Shown in pieces: positions 10,475 through 18,605 of a DNA stretch of 64,000 bases. The translations under genes and the position numbers were made by a program. The notes under the pieces were generated by a model. It saw only the letters and a list, made by a program, of their open reading frames with translations. It was not told the DNA's origin and ran no database searches. This DNA is from JAGVSR01 sp031413815. Lineage in GTDB: Bacteria > Pseudomonadota > Alphaproteobacteria > Rhizobiales > Hyphomicrobiaceae. Positions within the stretch are counted from its first letter, which is position 1. Every line of letters begins with the position of its first letter. Location of the stretch: positions 11,809-75,808 of the forward strand of contig JANOFU010000005.1 in assembly GCA_031413815.1 (NCBI GenBank). Direction: 5' to 3'.

Positions 10475-10647
10475 TGCCCCCACCCCGTCCTTACCCGCAG
10501 CGCCATTCTATGCGCTCGTCAGTCTGACAAGTAACGGAACGGAAAATGGACCCGAAACGCCTGTGGGACTGCGCCGACATGAGCCAGGTGCGATCCGAGA
10601 TTCTTCGCATCGACGCAGCCCAGAAAGTGACAATCTCCTTCCAATGA
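10475..10647 (+). pseudogene. Duplicated promoter and truncated 5' end of the chorismate mutase gene
   Basis: Bases 10475-10620 closely match 11963-12108, which is the leader and first codons of the intact chorismate mutase gene. The shared part includes TATGCGCTCGTCAGTCTGAC and the ATG context. Here the frame starts at 10546 (MDPKRLWDCADMSQVRSEI), keeps about 25 homologous codons, then diverges and stops at 10647 after 33 residues. Non-synonymous differences dominate within the coding part, as expected for a decaying copy. The 71 bases up to the lipoprotein start at 10719 show no similarity to the mutase gene. Confidence 0.75.
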
Positions 10648-10718
10648 GAGTTGCATTGTTTACGACATCCTAAAGCTATTCGGGCAAAAGTCCTTGATCT
10701 GCATCGAGGGCGAATGGG

Positions 10719-11063
10719 ATGTCCAACACATCGAAGGTTCTGGTGGTTCTGTCTTGCCTTGCGGTGTCGGGCTGCGATCCCGGCGGAGGAGGTGGGGTCG
10801 AATCCAACCTCGAATGTGCAGCCTTGATCAGTGCGGCGGACGTTCTGGTTAGAAACGGTTCGGCTGAAAAAGATCCTGTCTTGGCGAAGCGCGCTCTAGT
10901 CAGCTCAATGACATATCTGAATGCCTACGCCATTCCTAAACGCATCAAGGAAGCTGAAGCATTCGAGCAGGTGAAGTCACTCCGCGCGACTTTGATCGAA
11001 ACGAACCCGCCCGTCGAGATTATGAGCCGCGCCAAGCGATGCGCGGACCGTAGTCCAGGATAG
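10719..11063 (+). CDS. Putative lipoprotein
   Basis: This 114-residue protein has a signal peptide (KVLVVLSCLAVSGC) with a lipobox ending at Cys 19, followed by a Gly-rich linker and a helical domain with two more cysteines. It is predicted to be lipid-anchored on the periplasmic side. No family is recognised. It stands between the two copies of the chorismate mutase leader, so it lies within the duplicated or inserted stretch. Confidence 0.7.
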   Translation: MSNTSKVLVVLSCLAVSGCDPGGGGGVESNLECAALISAADVLVRNGSAEKDPVLAKRALVSSMTYLNAYAIPKRIKEAEAFEQVKSLRATLIETNPPVEIMSRAKRCADRSPG

Positions 11064-11106
11064 CAGTAGCTATCGATCTATAAGCGTCATATTGGCATTA
11101 ATCATC

Positions 11107-11673
11107 CTAGTGCAGGAAATAGTAAGCCAATAGCCCCCCGATCATGGCGAGCGAAGCAAGAGCAAGCACGCCATAAAGCACGAACATAACGGCATGCCAC
11201 CCTTGGCCTGCGTTGCCTCTTGGCGGAACATTGTCGCTCAGCATCATGTCTTGGCCCGCATGGCTTTGGATCCACTCGGCATCCTCTGTCGGCAAGACCA
11301 ATTTGACATTTGGGGCGCAACGAAACTCCAGCTCGCTCGAGCGGGCATTAAGATACCAGGTCGTTTTCCAACCGTGGATATCCCCGTAGGGCACTATGAA
11401 CGGATCATGGAACAGAGAGAAAATCGGCATCACACGAAACGATACCCCGCGTTTATGCACGCCGATCGTGATGATCCCCGTCAGCGAATTGAACGCGCCC
11501 AGGCCGATCAGAACAGCGCTGCGCTTGTTGCGCTTGTCTATAACTGGGCCGGCTTCCCCGGCGTAGATCTTCGCCAAGTATTGCCAGCGATAGGCTTTCG
11601 CCCGCAGGGCCCATCCAAACAACAAAGCGACCGCGACCAACCCGAACACTGTCAACACAACGGGTAACTCCAA
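11107..11673 (-). CDS. Membrane protein of unknown function
   Basis: This 188-residue protein has an N-terminal transmembrane helix (VVLTVFGLVAVALLFGWAL), a possible short hydrophobic hairpin near residues 53-72, a central hydrophilic domain that may be PH-like, and a C-terminal helix (AVMFVLYGVLALASLAMIGG). No enzyme motif is visible. It is convergent with the lipoprotein gene and separated from it by 43 bases. Confidence 0.7.
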   Translation of the reverse strand: MELPVVLTVFGLVAVALLFGWALRAKAYRWQYLAKIYAGEAGPVIDKRNKRSAVLIGLGAFNSLTGIITIGVHKRGVSFRVMPIFSLFHDPFIVPYGDIHGWKTTWYLNARSSELEFRCAPNVKLVLPTEDAEWIQSHAGQDMMLSDNVPPRGNAGQGWHAVMFVLYGVLALASLAMIGGLLAYYFLH

Positions 11674-11838
11674 CCCTTAATCCGCTCGCACAGAACATGT
11701 TACGGAACGCACGTAAAAATGATCGTAAGCTGAAGATTGGGCGATCTTGAAAGCCCCTGCACGCCTGCAAAACACAGGTGAGACAAGCGCGCGGCTTCGT
11801 GCCCTCCGGTTCCCGAGCCGCCCTCATGTCAGCGCCAT

Positions 11839-11916
11839 TCCCCACTCACCGCATCGCTCCACTTGCGGGGCGAGGGAATGCACGACGGCTCTCTCCCCGC
11901 TCGCGGGAAGAGCGGA
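11839..11916. repeat. Two degenerate REP-like palindromes
   Basis: Bases 11840-11876 (core CTTGCGGGGCGAGGG) and 11889-11915 (CTCTCCCCGCTCGCGGG) are imperfect relatives of the 48-bp repeats around the DUF559 gene. Flanking bases also match: CCGCCCTCATGTCAGCGCC here against CCGCCCTCATATCAGCGCC before the left repeat. This is a second copy of the locus without the nuclease gene. Confidence 0.7.
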
Positions 11917-12033
11917 TTGGTGCCGTGCGCCGCCGCGACAGCTTGGTGTCAACTTCCAGACTACCCCCCACCCTGTCCTTACCCCCCGCTCCATGCTATG
12001 CGCTCGTCAGTCTGACAAGTAACGGAACGGAAC

Positions 12034-12372
12034 ATGAACCCGAAACGCCCCTGGGACTGCGCCGAAATGCCCGAAGTGCGCGCCGAGATTGACCGGATCG
12101 ACGCGGCGCTTGTTGATCTCATCGCCGAGCGGTTCGGATATGTCGACCGCGCGTGGCAGCTCAAGGTCAATTCGACCGAAGGCGCAGTTGTGCCGTGGCG
12201 CATTCAGCAGGTGATCGACAAGGTCAAAGCCCGCGCTGCCGAGAAGGAACTGCCCCCCGAAATGGTCGATATGGTCGGCGCCCAATGGCGCAACATGATC
12301 GGATGGTTTGTGCAGTACGAAGAAGAGAAACTGCGCAAGCAAAGTGAAGGCAACGGCGGCACAACGTCATGA
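12034..12372 (+). CDS. Chorismate mutase, AroQ class
   Basis: This 112-residue all-helical mutase converts chorismate to prephenate for Phe and Tyr synthesis; the short, PchB-like form leaves isochorismate-pyruvate lyase activity possible. Family features are VRAEIDRIDAALVDLIAERF, the R and K active-site residues in DRAWQLK, and the WRIQQVIDKVKARAAEKELPPE segment. The ATG at 12034 is preceded by GGAACGGAAC. The leader and first 25 codons are duplicated 1,488 bases upstream. The stop overlaps the start of the next gene by ATGA. Confidence 0.9.
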   Translation: MNPKRPWDCAEMPEVRAEIDRIDAALVDLIAERFGYVDRAWQLKVNSTEGAVVPWRIQQVIDKVKARAAEKELPPEMVDMVGAQWRNMIGWFVQYEEEKLRKQSEGNGGTTS

Positions 12373-12671
12373 TCGACATCAACCCGTTTGAACCGATGAC
12401 GCTGGTTGCAATTGCACTGTTGAATCCTGCGACAATTGCTGTCGGTTTTCTGATGGGCCAGCGTGCCGATCAGTGGCAGAAATTGCTGGTCGCGGCGATG
12501 GCGGCCGCACTTTCGGGGTTCATTCTCTATTGGATCGCCGCTGCCATTGGCATCTTCCGCGTCCACGCCTTGGGGGGCGAGGCTGGAATGGTGATGATGG
12601 GTCTGGTGCTCGGTCTGGCGTGGGCGATGCTCGGCTACTTCATTTTCCCCAAGCAGCCAGCGTCACAGTAA
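12369..12671 (+). CDS. Small membrane protein coupled to chorismate mutase
   Basis: This 100-residue protein has three predicted helices (about residues 10-28, 40-60 and 73-93). The ATG overlaps the chorismate mutase stop (ATGA), so translation is probably coupled. No family name comes to mind. It converges with the glutathione peroxidase gene three bases away. Confidence 0.75.
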   Translation: MIDINPFEPMTLVAIALLNPATIAVGFLMGQRADQWQKLLVAAMAAALSGFILYWIAAAIGIFRVHALGGEAGMVMMGLVLGLAWAMLGYFIFPKQPASQ

Positions 12672-12674
12672 CTG

Positions 12675-13259
12675 TCACGGACCAGCGGTTGCAGCCGGCT
12701 TGGCGAGTTCGGCTTCAACGGCGGCGATGACATCCTTCGAGTCTGGCGCGGCACCTGAGAAAAACGACTGCACCAAGCGTCCATCGCGGCCGATCAAGTA
12801 TTTGTGGAAGTTCCAGCCGGGTGCCGCGTCGGTGCCAAGCGTTTTGACGGCCCACTGATAAAACGGATGCGCGCCGTCGCCTTTGACAACCGCTTTGTCA
12901 GTCATAGGGAAAGTAATGCCGAAGTTGCCCTCGCAGAACTTTTTTATGTCTTCTGACTTGCCTGGCTCCTGCCCGCCGAAGTCGTTGGACGGCACGCCGA
13001 TGACTGCGAAACCTTTGGCTTCATATTTTTCATGGAGGGCCTGCAGACCCTTGTACTGCTGGGTGAAGCCGCAGAACGAGGCCGTGTTGACGACCAGCAA
13101 CGCCTTGCCCTCGTAGGCAGTCAGCGGCATGGGCTTGCCATCGATCGAGGTGAATTCGAAATCGAAGGCGTTTCCCTGTTGCGGACCGGCGGCCTTCACG
13201 GCGGCGGGGACAACGGCAAGGAGGGCGAGCGAAAACGCCTTGGCAGCAAGTGAGCGCAT
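12675..13259 (-). CDS. Exported glutathione peroxidase-like protein
   Basis: This 194-residue member of the glutathione peroxidase family reduces peroxides through a Cys in place of selenocysteine. The active-site motif is VVNTASFCGFTQQYKGL, followed by IGVPSNDFGGQEPG (Gln) and GWNFHKYLIGRDG (Trp and Asn). An N-terminal signal sequence (AKAFSLALLAVVPAAVKA) suggests a periplasmic enzyme. The ATG at 13259 has AGGA upstream. It overlaps no other gene and appears monocistronic. Confidence 0.92.
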   Translation of the reverse strand: MRSLAAKAFSLALLAVVPAAVKAAGPQQGNAFDFEFTSIDGKPMPLTAYEGKALLVVNTASFCGFTQQYKGLQALHEKYEAKGFAVIGVPSNDFGGQEPGKSEDIKKFCEGNFGITFPMTDKAVVKGDGAHPFYQWAVKTLGTDAAPGWNFHKYLIGRDGRLVQSFFSGAAPDSKDVIAAVEAELAKPAATAGP

Positions 13260-13489
13260 GGTTTGAATCCTGAAGGTGACTTAACACTAGAAACGGTCTC
13301 GAACGGCGAAAGGATCAGCGGTTCCCGCGTACGACCCCTGCCCGCGGCATCGGTGCCCGGAGCGGGCCAACCGTCAGGAGGCCTAAGAGCGCCTTTTTCA
13401 ACCAATCGGCTCGAATGACATGCCCCTTTCAGTTGCGGGCCCGCCCCCATGTGAGCTAACCACAGCGCATAACCCCGACAGGATATCGA

Positions 13490-14971
13490 ATGCAGGACAA
13501 GACTAAGGCTGCGGCCAAGCCAAACCTACTCATTTCCGGCGTCACTGGCGACTGGGAGATCGTCATCGGCCTCGAAGTGCACGCGCAGGTCGCCTCGCGC
13601 TCGAAGTTGTTTTCCGGCTCCTCGACCGTGTTTGGCAACGACCCCAATTCCAACGTCTCCCTCGTTGATGCGGCCATGCCCGGCATGCTGCCCGTAATCA
13701 ATGAGGAGTGCGTGGCGCAGGCCGTGCGCACGGGGCTCGGCCTCAAGGCGGCGATCAATTTGAAGAGCGTGTTCGACCGGAAGAACTACTTTTATCCGGA
13801 TCTGCCGCAGGGCTATCAGATCTCGCAGTACAAGCAACCCGTCGTCGGCGAGGGCCAGATTGAGATAGAGGCCGACGGCGAGACAATGACCGTTGGCGTC
13901 GAGCGGCTGCATCTGGAGCAGGACGCGGGCAAGTCGATCCACGACCAGCATCCCGATTATTCCTACGTCGATCTCAACCGGTCGGGCGTCGCCTTGATGG
14001 AGATCGTGTCGAAGCCGGACATGCGCTCGGCCAAGCAGGCCCAGGCTTACGTCACCAAGCTGCGCACGATTTTGCGGTATCTCGGCACGTCGGACGGTGA
14101 CATGGAGAAAGGCAATCTACGCGCCGACGTCAACGTTTCTGTGCGTAAACCGGGCGCGCCGCTCGGCACGCGCTGCGAAATCAAGAACGTCAATTCGATC
14201 CGGTTTATTGGCCAGGCGATTGACGTCGAAGCCCGCCGCCAGATCGGCATCATCGAAGACGGTGGTACTATCGCGCAGGAAACCCGGCTGTTTGATCCGG
14301 TCAAGGGCGAGACACGTTCGATGCGATCGAAGGAAGAGGCGCATGATTACCGCTACTTCCCCGATCCGGATTTGCTGCCTCTGGAAATGACACAGGAGTT
14401 TGTTGATGGCTTGAAGACGGGCCTGCCGGAGCTACCGGATGAGAAGCGCGCGCGCTTTGTCACGGCGTATGGGCTGTCGGGATACGACGCGAGCGTGCTG
14501 GTGGCGGAGCGCGAGTCAGCGGATTACTTTGAAACTGTCGCCAAGGGCCGCGACGGCAAAATCGCCGCCAACTGGGTCATCAACGAGTTGTTTGGCCGCC
14601 TCAACAAAGAAGGCAAGGACATCGAACACTCGCCGGTATCGGCCAAACAGCTCGGCGGGTTGGTCGAACTCATTTCGTCGAACGTCATTTCAGGCAAGAT
14701 CGCCAAGGACCTGTTCGAGGTCTTGTGGACCGAGGGTGGCGACCCGGCTGCGATTGTCGAACAGCGCGGCATGAAGCAGGTGACGGACACGGGCGCCATT
14801 GAGAAAGCCGTCGATGAGGTCATTGCCGCCCATCCAGACAAAGCCGAGCAGGCCAAACTGAAGCCGAACATTCTGGGGTGGTTTGTGGGTCAGGTGATGA
14901 AGACCTCGGGCGGCAAGGCCGCGCCCGGAGCGGTCAACGAACTGCTCAAGTCAAAGCTCGGGATTGAATAA
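13490..14971 (+). CDS. gatB: Aspartyl/glutamyl-tRNA amidotransferase subunit B
   Basis: This 493-residue subunit phosphorylates and amidates mischarged Glu-tRNA(Gln) or Asp-tRNA(Asn). The PET112 signature is present (WEIVIGLEVHAQV, DLPQGYQISQYKQPV, RSGVALMEIVSKPD, KNVNSIRFIGQAI), as is the C-terminal YqeY-like tail used in tRNA binding. The ATG at 13490 follows AGGA. It is not adjacent to gatCA, which lie 5 to 8 kb upstream on the same strand. Confidence 0.97.
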   Translation: MQDKTKAAAKPNLLISGVTGDWEIVIGLEVHAQVASRSKLFSGSSTVFGNDPNSNVSLVDAAMPGMLPVINEECVAQAVRTGLGLKAAINLKSVFDRKNYFYPDLPQGYQISQYKQPVVGEGQIEIEADGETMTVGVERLHLEQDAGKSIHDQHPDYSYVDLNRSGVALMEIVSKPDMRSAKQAQAYVTKLRTILRYLGTSDGDMEKGNLRADVNVSVRKPGAPLGTRCEIKNVNSIRFIGQAIDVEARRQIGIIEDGGTIAQETRLFDPVKGETRSMRSKEEAHDYRYFPDPDLLPLEMTQEFVDGLKTGLPELPDEKRARFVTAYGLSGYDASVLVAERESADYFETVAKGRDGKIAANWVINELFGRLNKEGKDIEHSPVSAKQLGGLVELISSNVISGKIAKDLFEVLWTEGGDPAAIVEQRGMKQVTDTGAIEKAVDEVIAAHPDKAEQAKLKPNILGWFVGQVMKTSGGKAAPGAVNELLKSKLGIE

Positions 14972-14980
14972 CGATCCGGG

Positions 14981-15001
14981 GTCAGACCCTGCGGGTCTGA
15001 C
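14981..15001 (+). other. Perfect hairpin between gatB and the next gene
   Basis: GTCAGACCC and GGGTCTGAC form a 9-bp perfect stem with a TGC loop, 9 bases after gatB. No T-run follows, so it may stabilise the upstream message rather than terminate it. Confidence 0.6.
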
Positions 15002-15032
15002 GCCTGATAGACCGATAAGGGTTCGACCCATC

Positions 15033-15626
15033 ATGCCGCTTCCCGATTGTTTTGATTGCAAGTACGGCGGCGGAGAGTTTCCATGCCGCAAGAGCGATTC
15101 AACATTCGATTTCGACAAGGCGGGCGCGGCGATCATTGCCGTAGGGCGGCTGTACGCTGATATGCAACCCAGCGGTACCGATGAGCCGCCAGACGTGCCA
15201 GACGCCATCGCCTGGATTACCGATTGCGAATACGAGTTGGTGCAGGATCACGCGCAGTTGGTGCTGCCGCTGATCATCGCGGCGTCCGATGCCTGCGAGA
15301 CACCCCGCGATGCCGCGTTTCTAGCGGCGGGTCTCGTTGAAAACGCGATCGTGAAGCATGGGCCGCAGCTTATTGATCGCGTCGAGGCGTTGGCGCAGCG
15401 CAGCGAGAAATTCCGCTACATCCTATCGGGGATGTGGAGCCAGAACGGCAGCGTCGATGCTGAAGTGTGGGCGCGCATTGGCCGGGTAATTGGGACTGGC
15501 GCGCGTATGAGCAATGATGTTCGCGACCCGCCGGGCGGATCCAGTGTCCACGTTCTCGACGGACATCAAGTGTTGGAATTGATGAAACAGCGCGTGGCCG
15601 ACTCGGCCAAAGGCCTCGACCTCTAG
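15033..15626 (+). CDS. Hypothetical protein, possibly DUF6869
   Basis: This 197-residue soluble protein begins MPLPDCFDCKYGGG with a CxxC pair and has an acidic helical body. The C-terminal half (LIDRVEALAQRSEKFRYIL, MWSQNG, VWARIGRVIG) resembles the DUF6869 type; this match is from memory. Reading from 14964 would overlap the end of gatB and translate the hairpin, so I prefer the ATG at 15033. Confidence 0.65.
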   Translation: MPLPDCFDCKYGGGEFPCRKSDSTFDFDKAGAAIIAVGRLYADMQPSGTDEPPDVPDAIAWITDCEYELVQDHAQLVLPLIIAASDACETPRDAAFLAAGLVENAIVKHGPQLIDRVEALAQRSEKFRYILSGMWSQNGSVDAEVWARIGRVIGTGARMSNDVRDPPGGSSVHVLDGHQVLELMKQRVADSAKGLDL

Positions 15627-15667
15627 CCCGGACGATGCGCAAATATTCAGAAATGCACACCTAAAGG

Positions 15668-15829
15668 TTAGGCCTTGGCCTTCGCCGAGCGGGCCTTGCC
15701 AGCCATCTTCTTGAGGCGCTTGCGCACAGCCGCCGTATTGCCCTGAATGCGCGTAACTTTCGCGCGGGGAATGGCGCGGCGGGCCTTCTTCTTCTGGATT
15801 TCGACCTTGCGGGCGGTGCGTGCGGTCAT
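15668..15829 (-). CDS. Very small basic protein (53 residues)
   Basis: This Lys/Arg/Ala-rich polypeptide begins MTARTARKVEIQKKKARRA and ends KARSAKAKA. Its ATG at 15829 is preceded by TTGAGG. Small basic proteins of this sort occur widely in rhizobia and may bind nucleic acid, but no function is established from the sequence. It is convergent with the preceding hypothetical gene. Confidence 0.6.
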   Translation of the reverse strand: MTARTARKVEIQKKKARRAIPRAKVTRIQGNTAAVRKRLKKMAGKARSAKAKA

Positions 15830-15917
15830 AGGTGAGCCTCAAGTTCGGGCGCTCTGTGCGCGACCGTCATAATCGGAGAGCTCGGTCTAAGCGATTGGGG
15901 ACAAGGTGGCAAGCGGG

Positions 15918-16439
15918 TCAGGTGGCAAGTCCGGCAAAACCATAACCAGGGACGAGGAACGCGCCGGCCCAAATGACGCAGGACACGGCGCTCGCTGGCA
16001 GGAAAACCGGCCATCTCATGGCTGACGCGCCAGCAGCGACCGGTACCATCGATCGCAACGGGCCCGAAAACTTTGACCCGATAATGCCCAATGCCCCCCA
16101 TCGGCTGAAGAACAGCCGGGACATGGCCAGCCAGCGCGGGCGGGCAGAAAACGGCCAGATTCCATTGATGTTGGATTTGAAGTAGCGGCCTGCCGCATAG
16201 GACAGCGCGTCGCCCAGGAATGCACCGGCGGCTGCGGCGATCCATAGTTCGGTAATCGAACCGCCGTTGACGAATTGGACAGCGCCAAGAGCCACCAGAA
16301 TGGCTGACGAGGGCACAGCCCATGCCAGGACCGCCACACTTTCAGCAAAACCAAGGGCAAAACAGATAAGGCTAACCAGTGCGGCATGATCACGCGCAAA
16401 CGTGAGCACCCAGTCTTTGATCGCGACGACAAATTCCAT
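15918..16439 (-). CDS. DedA-family (VTT domain) membrane protein
   Basis: This 173-residue DedA/SNARE-associated domain protein has the family elements FGFAE-like ALGFAESVAV, the reentrant-loop glycine/serine segment, GAFLGDALSYAAGRYF, and the FSGPLRSMVPVAAGASAM arginine motif. DedA proteins are lipid scramblases or undecaprenyl-phosphate and phospholipid transporters in the inner membrane. It is divergent from btaA with about 200 bases between. A second, double-length DedA gene lies on the other side of btaAB. Confidence 0.88.
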   Translation of the reverse strand: MEFVVAIKDWVLTFARDHAALVSLICFALGFAESVAVLAWAVPSSAILVALGAVQFVNGGSITELWIAAAAGAFLGDALSYAAGRYFKSNINGIWPFSARPRWLAMSRLFFSRWGALGIIGSKFSGPLRSMVPVAAGASAMRWPVFLPASAVSCVIWAGAFLVPGYGFAGLAT

Positions 16440-16642
16440 GCCGGTCCGGCTTCCTGCGTTGTGTGTTGCCGTTCATAACTGAACAATCGCCGGATCCCAA
16501 CAGCTTCATGCTTCAGAATTGTGTCACAGAGCTGCAATATGCCGGTTATAACGCATGCAACCGGGGTTCAGCGTCCGAATCGAATGTCTATGAATGTGGT
16601 GGCCCATGGCCGCCGTCCAACACTTGATCGACAGAGGGTCGA

Positions 16643-17896
16643 ATGACTGCAACTCACGTCGCGCGCACCGCAAACGATCAAGTCGATCTCAACGGCCGAC
16701 TCAAGTCGGCGGTTCACCGGCACAAGGCCGCGAGCCGTTTGGGGGTGCAAGAGCGCCTCTTTACCTACGCATTTTCAGGGTTGGTCTATCCCCAGATATG
16801 GGAAGACCCGGTTATCGATTTGGAAGCAATGGCCTTGGCACCGGGGCAGCACGTCGTGGCCATTGCATCGGGAGGCTGTAATCTTCTCAGTTATCTGACT
16901 GCAGCCGACGTTCAGATCACAGGCATTGATCTCAATCCCGCGCATGTCGCCTTGAACCAGCTGAAGCACGTGGCAGTCACCCATTTGCCGGACTATCCGG
17001 CGTTCCATCGCTTTTTTGCGGAAGCGGATTCGAAAGCGAACATCGACGCCTACACGACCTATCTTGCCCCACACCTCGATCCCGTCTCGCGCCGCTATTG
17101 GGACAGCCGCGATGGTCTGGGCCGCCGGCGGATCACCTACTTCAGCCGCAACGTCTATGCGCAGGGTCTCCTGGGCAGTTTCATTCGTGCAGGCCACATG
17201 TTCGCCCGCGCGCACGGCCGCGATCCTCGCAAGATCCTGACGGCGAAATCCCTCGAAGATCAGCGCCGGATTTTTGAAACGGAGCTGCTACCGCTGTTCG
17301 ACAAAAAGCACATTAAATGGGTGGTCAATAACCCGACGGCATTGTTCGGTCTTGGCATTCCGCCGGCGCAATTTCACGCTCTTAAAGGCAACGAAGAGCA
17401 GATGGCGACTGTGCTCAAGGCGCGGTTGGAGCGTCTGGCTTGCGGCTTTGATCTGAAGGACAACTATTTTGCGTGGCAAGCCTTTGGCAAACGCTATCGC
17501 AGCGGTGGCAATGGCCCCCTGCCGCCGTATCTGCAGCGGGAGAACTTTGACACGCTGAAGGCCCGCATCGGCAACGTCAGCATGTTGCACGCGTCCTATA
17601 CGGAGCATCTGGCGTCGCTGCCGTCAGAATCGTGCGATGCCTATTCTTTGCTCGACGCACAGGATTGGATGACCGACGAGCAGTTGACGGCGTTGTGGAC
17701 CGAGATCGTGCGCACGGCACGGCCGGGTGCCCGGGTCATATTCCGGACGGCAGGGGAAGAAACGATCCTGCCAGGCCGTCTGCCGTCAACGATCCTGGAT
17801 CGCTTCAGCTACGATCCGGCGCAGGGCCGCGCATGGACCGATCGGGACCGTTCGTCGATCTACGGTGGGTTCCATTGTTATACTCTGCAAGGCTAG
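16643..17896 (+). CDS. btaA: S-adenosylmethionine:diacylglycerol 3-amino-3-carboxypropyltransferase
   Basis: This 417-residue BtaA (DUF3419 family) protein transfers the aminocarboxypropyl group of SAM to diacylglycerol, the first step of betaine lipid (DGTS) synthesis. The SAM-binding region VVAIASGGCNLLSYLTAADVQITGID and the VYPQIWEDP-like LVYPQIWEDPVIDLEAM start are typical. The C-terminal part ends with a methyltransferase-like fold (WTEIVRTARPGARVIFRTA). btaB starts four bases after the stop, so the two are one operon. In bacteria these genes are commonly induced by phosphate limitation; I did not find a convincing Pho box. Confidence 0.94.
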   Translation: MTATHVARTANDQVDLNGRLKSAVHRHKAASRLGVQERLFTYAFSGLVYPQIWEDPVIDLEAMALAPGQHVVAIASGGCNLLSYLTAADVQITGIDLNPAHVALNQLKHVAVTHLPDYPAFHRFFAEADSKANIDAYTTYLAPHLDPVSRRYWDSRDGLGRRRITYFSRNVYAQGLLGSFIRAGHMFARAHGRDPRKILTAKSLEDQRRIFETELLPLFDKKHIKWVVNNPTALFGLGIPPAQFHALKGNEEQMATVLKARLERLACGFDLKDNYFAWQAFGKRYRSGGNGPLPPYLQRENFDTLKARIGNVSMLHASYTEHLASLPSESCDAYSLLDAQDWMTDEQLTALWTEIVRTARPGARVIFRTAGEETILPGRLPSTILDRFSYDPAQGRAWTDRDRSSIYGGFHCYTLQG

Positions 17897-17900
17897 TGGG

Positions 17901-18605
17901 ATGGCCAAACACGAGGCTGATCCGCGGGCTGGTGCAGCCGAGCACATGGACGGCATCTACCGGTATCAGAGGCACGTTTATGATCTGACGCGGAAGTATT
18001 ATCTGTTGGGCCGCGACCGAATGCTGGATGGGCTGCAGCCGCCGCCGGGCGGCACTGTGCTCGAGGTCGGTTGCGGAACCGCGCGCAACTTGATCGTGTC
18101 CGCCCGCAAGTATACGAACGCACAGCACTTTGGCTTCGACATTTCCCGCGAAATGCTGGTGACGGCTCAGCAGTCGCTTGCCCGTGCCGGGCTTGAGGGA
18201 CGCGTTCGCCTCGCGCAAGGCAACGCAGCGGCGTTCTCCGGTCAAGAGATGTTCGGTGTTGCGCAGTTTGATCGCGTGTTCATTTCCTACGCCGTGTCGA
18301 TGATCCCGCCCTGGCGGGACGCCATTGGGGCGGCGCTCACTGCGGTGGCCCCGGGTGGATCGCTGCATATCGTCGATTTTGGCCAGCAGGACCGGCTGCC
18401 CCGTTGGTTCCACCGCGGCTTGCACGCTTGGCTGGCGAAATTCTCAGTTGAGCCACGCGCTGATTTGGAAGCAGAGCTTCGCAAGGTGGCCTTAGTCACG
18501 GGCGCAGATCTTCGCTTCACACGGCTTTATCGTGACTATGCGCAATTGGCCGTCGTGCAAAAGCCGGGCGCGCAACGCGCCGCTGTCAGTAGCCGAGCAG
18601 GCTGA
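17901..18605 (+). CDS. btaB: Diacylglycerylhomoserine N-methyltransferase
   Basis: This 234-residue SAM methyltransferase performs the three N-methylations that give DGTS. Motif I is VLEVGCGTARNLIVSARKY, followed by GFDISREMLVTAQQSL and FISYAVSMIPPW. The ATG at 17901 follows the btaA stop by four bases; a longer frame inside btaA is not needed. Its 3' end overlaps the convergent DedA gene by 20 bases. Confidence 0.93.
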   Translation: MAKHEADPRAGAAEHMDGIYRYQRHVYDLTRKYYLLGRDRMLDGLQPPPGGTVLEVGCGTARNLIVSARKYTNAQHFGFDISREMLVTAQQSLARAGLEGRVRLAQGNAAAFSGQEMFGVAQFDRVFISYAVSMIPPWRDAIGAALTAVAPGGSLHIVDFGQQDRLPRWFHRGLHAWLAKFSVEPRADLEAELRKVALVTGADLRFTRLYRDYAQLAVVQKPGAQRAAVSSRAG

